From NCBI GenBank assembly GCA_013361525.1, contig JABFXY010000039.1, forward strand, positions 1 through 64,000: a DNA stretch of 64,000 nt, given 5' to 3'. This DNA comes from Polyangiaceae bacterium. Its GTDB lineage: Bacteria; Myxococcota_A; Polyangia; Polyangiales; Polyangiaceae. A program made the translations under genes and the position numbers. Each line of letters opens with the position of its first letter. The first letter of the stretch is position 1. Positions 59,780 through 64,000 of the stretch are shown piece after piece. The notes under the pieces are model-generated. The model made no database searches. It was not told where the DNA came from and saw nothing but the letters and a program-made list of their open reading frames with translations.

Positions 59780-62218
59780 TCAGTCGCTCTCCATGGCGCC
59801 CTTCAGGCTCGCGCCTGCGAGCTTGGCACCTTGTCGCTCGGCGCCGCGGAGATCGGCGCCTTCGAGATCCGCGTCGCGGAGATCCGCGTCGCGCAGGACG
59901 GCGCCGTCGAGCTTCGCGTTGCGCAGCTTCGCCGAGCGCAGCGACGCGCCCGACAGATCCGCGCCGGTGAGGCGCGCGCCGTTGAACGTCGCTTTGAGCG
60001 CGTTCACTTTGCTCAGGCGCGCGCCCTCGAAGGCCGCGTCGAGCAGCTTGCCTTGGCGGAGGTCCACGCCGTCCATGTTCGCTTCGACGAACCGCGCGGC
60101 TTCGCCGGTCACGCCCATGAAGCTCGCCTTCACCAGGGTCGCCTTCGCGAAGCTCGCTCGGTCGAGATGCACGCGCGCGAATCCGGCCGCATCCAGCGTC
60201 GCCTCCTCGAAGATCGAGCCATCGAGGACGGCGCGATCCCAGACGGTGCGCGGGCCGTCGGCCTTCGTGAAGTCACACGAGACGAAGCTCGCGCCGGTGA
60301 GGTTCGTGTCCGCGATCTTGACGTTCGTCGCGTGAAGGTTCGTCGCGCGCGCATCGACGAGGCGAGCGCTCGTCAACGTCGCGTCGTCGAAGACGCACTC
60401 CGACAGATCGCTGCCCGACAGATCGCTGTTCGACAGCGTCGCCTCCTTGAACGAGCACTTGTGCCATTTGCCCTGCGTGAGCACTGCACGCTGTGCCTTT
60501 GCGCCGTCGAAGCGGACGTTTTTTCCTTCGGCGACACCGAGGTTCGCGTCGAGCAGCTGCGCTCCTTCGAAGGAAGTGTCGACCAACGTCGTGCGGCTGA
60601 GATCGGCCTGCGTGAGATCCGCACCCGACAGATCCGCCTTCGACAGATCGGCGCCGGCGAGCTTCGCGTTCGACATCCGCGCGTTCTTCAGCACGGCGCC
60701 GACGAGCTTCGCGTTGGAGAGGTTGAGCCCGGACAGCGAAACGCCCGTCAGATCGAGCTGGCTGAGATCCGCGCCTGCGAGCGGCAGATCGTTCAGCGGC
60801 GATTTCGACGCGAGGCGCGCGACGACTTGCGCGCGGACGCCCGACTGCGCGGGCTCCGCCTCGGCGCGTGCGGCTGGAGGTGCCGGCTCGGGCGGAGCTG
60901 CCTCCGGTTCGACGGGCGGTGGCGCGACTGCTTCCGTGGACGGAAGCACCGAAGGAGGCGGCGTGGCGGGTGGCGCCGTGCGAGCTGCCGGTGCAGAGGC
61001 TGGAGGCAGCGGCGCGCGCGGAGGCGGAACGGGTGCGTGCGACGGCTCGGGCACGCTCACCTCGGCGCTCGCTGCGCGGAACGGAATCGCGGGCGGCGGA
61101 GCGACGGGCTTGTAGGGAAGAGCGTCGGCGATCGGCGCTGCCGGGGGAGGCGGCGTCGGCGTGCGGCTGTCGGGAGGTAGATCGATCGCGGGGAGGTTCG
61201 TCGCCGTCTGGTTGAGGCGCAGCCCTTTGCCCAGCTTCTGCGCGACGTCGATCGCCGAGACGTCGAGCCGTGTGGGATCTTCGAGCTCGAGCTCCGCATC
61301 GACGACGAGCCGAGGCGCCCCTCCGGAAGACGACGCGTACTCGCTCGACACCGGCACCGACCCGCGAAACAGCACCGATACCTCGAGGTTGTGCGCGTCG
61401 ATGAGGATCGTGTCGAGCGCGAGCGGGATCGGGTCGGCGTTGCCCGCTTCGTCTCGCACGCGCGCCGTCGCGATCGGCTTCGGCAGTCGTGTCGCGAAGC
61501 GCGGAAGGTCCGCGTGCATGCCCTCGATGATGATCCACTCGTCGCCGGCGATCGCGTCGAGCCGCTGATCCTTCGGCGCGCTGCCGAAGGCATCGACCGG
61601 CACGTCGTCGCGCCACTCCCACGGCGCCTGAGGAGGAAACGCCTCGCTTGCTGCCCAGGGGACCTCACGTCCCGGCCATCCGAGCGGACGCGGCGCAAAA
61701 CCTGCGGGCTCCGACGGCTTTTGCGGGTCGATGAGGCTCGGGACGGTGCCGTTCGTCGAGCCGGCGGGGTTGTCGCGACGCGAGCCTGCGGCGGTCTTCT
61801 CCCACACGAGCGGGATGGTCGTGAACGGGCTCGGCAGGTGTCGGTTGTCGGAGCGCGGGCCGAACACGTGCACCGTCTTGTCGAGGCGGGGCCCGTCCTT
61901 CCAGAGGACCAGCCGTACCGCCAGCGCTCGAACGGGCTCCCGATTCGGCGCGACAGCATCGCCCCACAGGATCACTTCCGGACGCGCAAGCTCCGGCCAT
62001 GCCTCGATCATCGACAGCGGCGTCGAGCCCGACCCGCCGAACCACGGCCGTTCGACCGTCGAAATCGGCTTGGGATCGATCGGCAGGCAAAACCCGCCAT
62101 GAATCATGGCGAAGGTAGCCTTCACGAGCGCCGTGAGGCGGACGCTTCCTTTCCGCGTGTAGAGGAGCGTCGCGATCTCGATGGGGCCGGAAGGACTGAC
62201 CGCGATGGGCCCGGTCAT
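59780..62218 (-). CDS. DUF2169 protein with pentapeptide repeats (second, shorter)
   Basis: The 812-residue product shares the plan of its downstream neighbour: DUF2169 domain (about residues 10-290, with FTTIPLVWEKTAAG and APKDQRLDAIAGDEWI matching the other protein), a shorter Pro/Ala-rich linker (about 360-470) and a pentapeptide-repeat region (about 480-812). The two are tandem duplicates with different linkers and different repeat numbers. It probably comes first in the transcript, since it is upstream on the minus strand, with the shared promoter near 62219-62314. It may be a type VI secretion adaptor or an effector scaffold; the sequence alone does not say which. Confidence 0.88.
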   Translation of the reverse strand: MTGPIAVSPSGPIEIATLLYTRKGSVRLTALVKATFAMIHGGFCLPIDPKPISTVERPWFGGSGSTPLSMIEAWPELARPEVILWGDAVAPNREPVRALAVRLVLWKDGPRLDKTVHVFGPRSDNRHLPSPFTTIPLVWEKTAAGSRRDNPAGSTNGTVPSLIDPQKPSEPAGFAPRPLGWPGREVPWAASEAFPPQAPWEWRDDVPVDAFGSAPKDQRLDAIAGDEWIIIEGMHADLPRFATRLPKPIATARVRDEAGNADPIPLALDTILIDAHNLEVSVLFRGSVPVSSEYASSSGGAPRLVVDAELELEDPTRLDVSAIDVAQKLGKGLRLNQTATNLPAIDLPPDSRTPTPPPPAAPIADALPYKPVAPPPAIPFRAASAEVSVPEPSHAPVPPPRAPLPPASAPAARTAPPATPPPSVLPSTEAVAPPPVEPEAAPPEPAPPAARAEAEPAQSGVRAQVVARLASKSPLNDLPLAGADLSQLDLTGVSLSGLNLSNAKLVGAVLKNARMSNAKLAGADLSKADLSGADLTQADLSRTTLVDTSFEGAQLLDANLGVAEGKNVRFDGAKAQRAVLTQGKWHKCSFKEATLSNSDLSGSDLSECVFDDATLTSARLVDARATNLHATNVKIADTNLTGASFVSCDFTKADGPRTVWDRAVLDGSIFEEATLDAAGFARVHLDRASFAKATLVKASFMGVTGEAARFVEANMDGVDLRQGKLLDAAFEGARLSKVNALKATFNGARLTGADLSGASLRSAKLRNAKLDGAVLRDADLRDADLEGADLRGAERQGAKLAGASLKGAMESD

Positions 62219-62314
62219 TGGGGCCCTGAGGGTAGCCGCGACGATGGCTCGTGGCGAGGGCTCGTGGTATCCGGTTTGAAGAGGATCCGTATCTGATTCA
62301 CTCCGCTCGCTCGG

Positions 62315-63337
62315 GTGAATCGACGATACGAGGCCTCACTCGGCGGGCCTTCCTCTGCGGGCCCCTCGGACGAACATGACGCATACCGCACCATCGATGC
62401 CCCGATCCGAAGCCGCGGCCCAGCCGACCGAGAGCGCTGGAGCCACGACCCGGTGAGGGCATCGCTCGGACTCGAAGATTTCGAACAAATCCGCCGGCTG
62501 CTCAACAAGCACGCGGGGCTCTGGTTCACGGCCGAAGTGCGCCCCGCGATCGAGCGGCGGCTGCGGGATCGCCTGGTTGCGCTCGGGATCAACTCGTTCA
62601 CCGAGTACCGGCGCCGCCTCGAGGAGGGGGATCTCGTGGAGATCGGCGAGGCGGTCGAGGTCTGCACCGTCAACGAGACGTACGCCTTTCGAGGTGCGCG
62701 GCAGCTTCGGACCTTCCGCGACGTGCTGCTTCCGCGCCTCGCCCCGACGAGCCCGCATCGGCAGGGTAGGGGCCTCGTGGTGTGGAGCGCCGGATGCGCG
62801 AGCGGTGAAGAGGCCTACACCCTCGGCGCGATCGTCCTCGCGTCGGGCCTGTTCGATCCGTCGCGCATCCGCATCTTCGGCACCGACATCTCGCGGCGTT
62901 GCATCGCCGCCGCCCGGCGCGGGATCTACTCCGCGTCGTCCTTCCGTGACGACGCGAGCCTTCCGTACGAGCACTATTTCATTCGGCAGGTCGACGGCAC
63001 GCGGAGCGTGGTCGAAGAGCTACGCAACATCTGTCACTTTCGTCAGGCGAACTTGCTCGAGCCCTCGGCGTTCGGCTTCATCGACGTCGTCTTTTGCCGC
63101 AACGTGCTCATCCACATGGACGAAGCGTCGAGACGCAAAGTCGTGCAGAGCTTCTACGATCGGCTGTCGCCGGGCGGTTACCTCATCCTCGGTCACTCGG
63201 AGTCGCTCTTGAAGGAGCAGACGGACTTCGTGCCGGAAGAGCTGCCCGACGATCTCATCTATCGAAAGCCGAACGTGGGTGAGGCCTTGTCCGACCGTGC
63301 GAGCTTCGCCGCTCGCGATCGGGGGTCGAAGCCGTGA
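62315..63337 (+). CDS. cheR: Chemotaxis protein methyltransferase CheR
   Basis: The 340-residue product has an N-terminal helical domain (about residues 55-115, LEDFEQIRRLLNKHAGLWF) and a methyltransferase fold with the S-adenosylmethionine motif WSAGCASGEEAYT (about 152-164). The end of the domain, FCRNVLIHMDEASRRKVV, matches CheR. It would methylate glutamates of chemoreceptors. An N-terminal extension of about 50 residues (S, R, P-rich) is longer than usual and may be untranslated if a later start is used. The stop overlaps the start of the cheB gene as GTGA. Confidence 0.93.
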   Translation: MNRRYEASLGGPSSAGPSDEHDAYRTIDAPIRSRGPADRERWSHDPVRASLGLEDFEQIRRLLNKHAGLWFTAEVRPAIERRLRDRLVALGINSFTEYRRRLEEGDLVEIGEAVEVCTVNETYAFRGARQLRTFRDVLLPRLAPTSPHRQGRGLVVWSAGCASGEEAYTLGAIVLASGLFDPSRIRIFGTDISRRCIAAARRGIYSASSFRDDASLPYEHYFIRQVDGTRSVVEELRNICHFRQANLLEPSAFGFIDVVFCRNVLIHMDEASRRKVVQSFYDRLSPGGYLILGHSESLLKEQTDFVPEELPDDLIYRKPNVGEALSDRASFAARDRGSKP

Positions 63338-64000
63338 GCGAGCCCCGGCGATCGTTGCGCGTGTTGGTGGTCGACGACTCGAACGTCAACCGCCACGTCA
63401 TCACGGAGGCTCTGACCGGCTCCGGAAAGATGACGGTCGTCGGTCACGCCTCGAACGGCGAGCAAGCGTTGCGCATGGTCGCCGAGCTCGAGCCCGACGC
63501 CGTCACGCTCGACGTCCAGATGCCGAAGATGGACGGCTTCACGTTCCTTCGGATCTTGATGGCGACGCGGCCGATCCCGGTCGTCGTGCTCTCGAGCTTC
63601 GCGCACAGCGAGATCGTCTTCCGTGCGCTCGAGCTCGGTGCGGTCGACTTCGTCGCGAAGCCCGACGATCTGCTCGGCTCCAACAAGGTCGGCTGGCGGG
63701 TCGAGCTCGTGGAGAAGATGCTCTCGATCCTGCGCCAAGAGGCGCAGCCGCGCCGATTCGAGGTGCCGGCCGAAGGTGCCAACGCCGATCGCAAGCCTTC
63801 GCCGGTCCCGCCGAAGTTCGTCGCCGCGATCGCGTCGTCCACGGGTGGACCGGGCGCGCTCCTGCACGTCATGTCGCGGCTGCCGCCGACGTTCGGCGGC
63901 GCGATCGTCATCGCGCAGCACATGGCACCGGGGTTCACGCGCACCTTCGCCGAGCGACTGAACCGCACGACGCCGCTCGCCGTGCGCGAGGCGCAGGACG
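63334..64000 (+). CDS. cheB: Chemotaxis-specific methylesterase CheB (5' part, runs off the window)
   Basis: The visible 222 residues comprise a receiver domain (about residues 9-125; metal site Asp15-Asp16, phospho-acceptor Asp60 in LDVQMPKMDG, Lys109 in VAKPDD) and the start of the methylesterase domain with the catalytic Ser in ASSTGGPGAL (about residue 170) and the His in AQHMAPG (about 196). Phosphorylation of the receiver activates the esterase, which removes the methyl groups added by CheR. The start is GTG at 63334, inside the cheR stop codon. The catalytic Asp lies beyond the end of the window. Confidence 0.92.
   Translation, partial: MSEPRRSLRVLVVDDSNVNRHVITEALTGSGKMTVVGHASNGEQALRMVAELEPDAVTLDVQMPKMDGFTFLRILMATRPIPVVVLSSFAHSEIVFRALELGAVDFVAKPDDLLGSNKVGWRVELVEKMLSILRQEAQPRRFEVPAEGANADRKPSPVPPKFVAAIASSTGGPGALLHVMSRLPPTFGGAIVIAQHMAPGFTRTFAERLNRTTPLAVREAQD

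Overview
This is a chromosomal window of a GC-rich Gram-negative bacterium, most likely a myxobacterium (Myxococcota, probably the Polyangiales/Sorangiineae side). The clues are a MYXO-CTERM-type C-terminus, lipoproteins whose lipobox is followed by long Gly-rich linkers, VIT/von Willebrand A proteins with AgmX-like and TPR parts, a Ser/Thr kinase with a C-terminal membrane segment, many LysR regulators and orphan two-component proteins, and DUF2169-pentapeptide proteins. No rRNA, tRNA or CRISPR array was seen.

Layout. 1-7005: end of an exported protein, a large VIT-vWA lipoprotein, a PlsC-type acyltransferase and a GNAT-like protein carrying a duplicated Cys-containing module. 7083-13873 (minus strand): genes for a 4-hydroxybenzoyl-CoA-reductase-type molybdoenzyme, whose [2Fe-2S] subunit is fused to a DRE-TIM aldolase-like domain; then a metallophosphatase and a LysR regulator. 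13938-20134: an NmrA-like reductase divergent from that LysR, a repeat-rich MYXO-CTERM surface protein, a sarcosine-oxidase-like flavoprotein, a lipoprotein with a possible serine-hydrolase fold and a cyclophilin lipoprotein.

20201-27047: a SOUL protein, an unknown protein, then a signalling island with two histidine-kinase-like proteins lacking the phospho-accepting histidine, two stand-alone receivers, two small paralogous helical proteins and a DsbA-like protein without CxxC. 27214-32089: LysR, SDR, Hsp20, secreted trypsin-like protease, LysR. 32103-40110: a membrane-anchored twin nitroreductase (SagB-like), divergent from a six-gene array (polytopic membrane protein, SUMF1-like lipoprotein, and ATPase-permease-ATPase-permease ABC genes joined by ATGA overlaps).

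40111-41070 holds a decayed IS481-like element between two heptamer repeat arrays in opposite orientation. 41071-50565: Hsp20, Ser/Thr kinase and B12-binding radical SAM protein as a coupled minus-strand unit, an AsmA/GspN-like protein, two universal stress genes, TerC and a small membrane protein. 50578-56587: a perfect 18-bp palindrome, an ECF sigma factor, and a translationally coupled 1766-residue FecR-VIT-vWA-TPR protein, the strongest candidate for an undescribed regulatory system. 56652-62218: two tandem DUF2169-pentapeptide proteins. 62315-64000: cheR and the start of cheB.

Family assignments rest on motifs read by eye. No database search was possible. Start codons were chosen from motif position, Shine-Dalgarno-like sequence and neighbour overlap.
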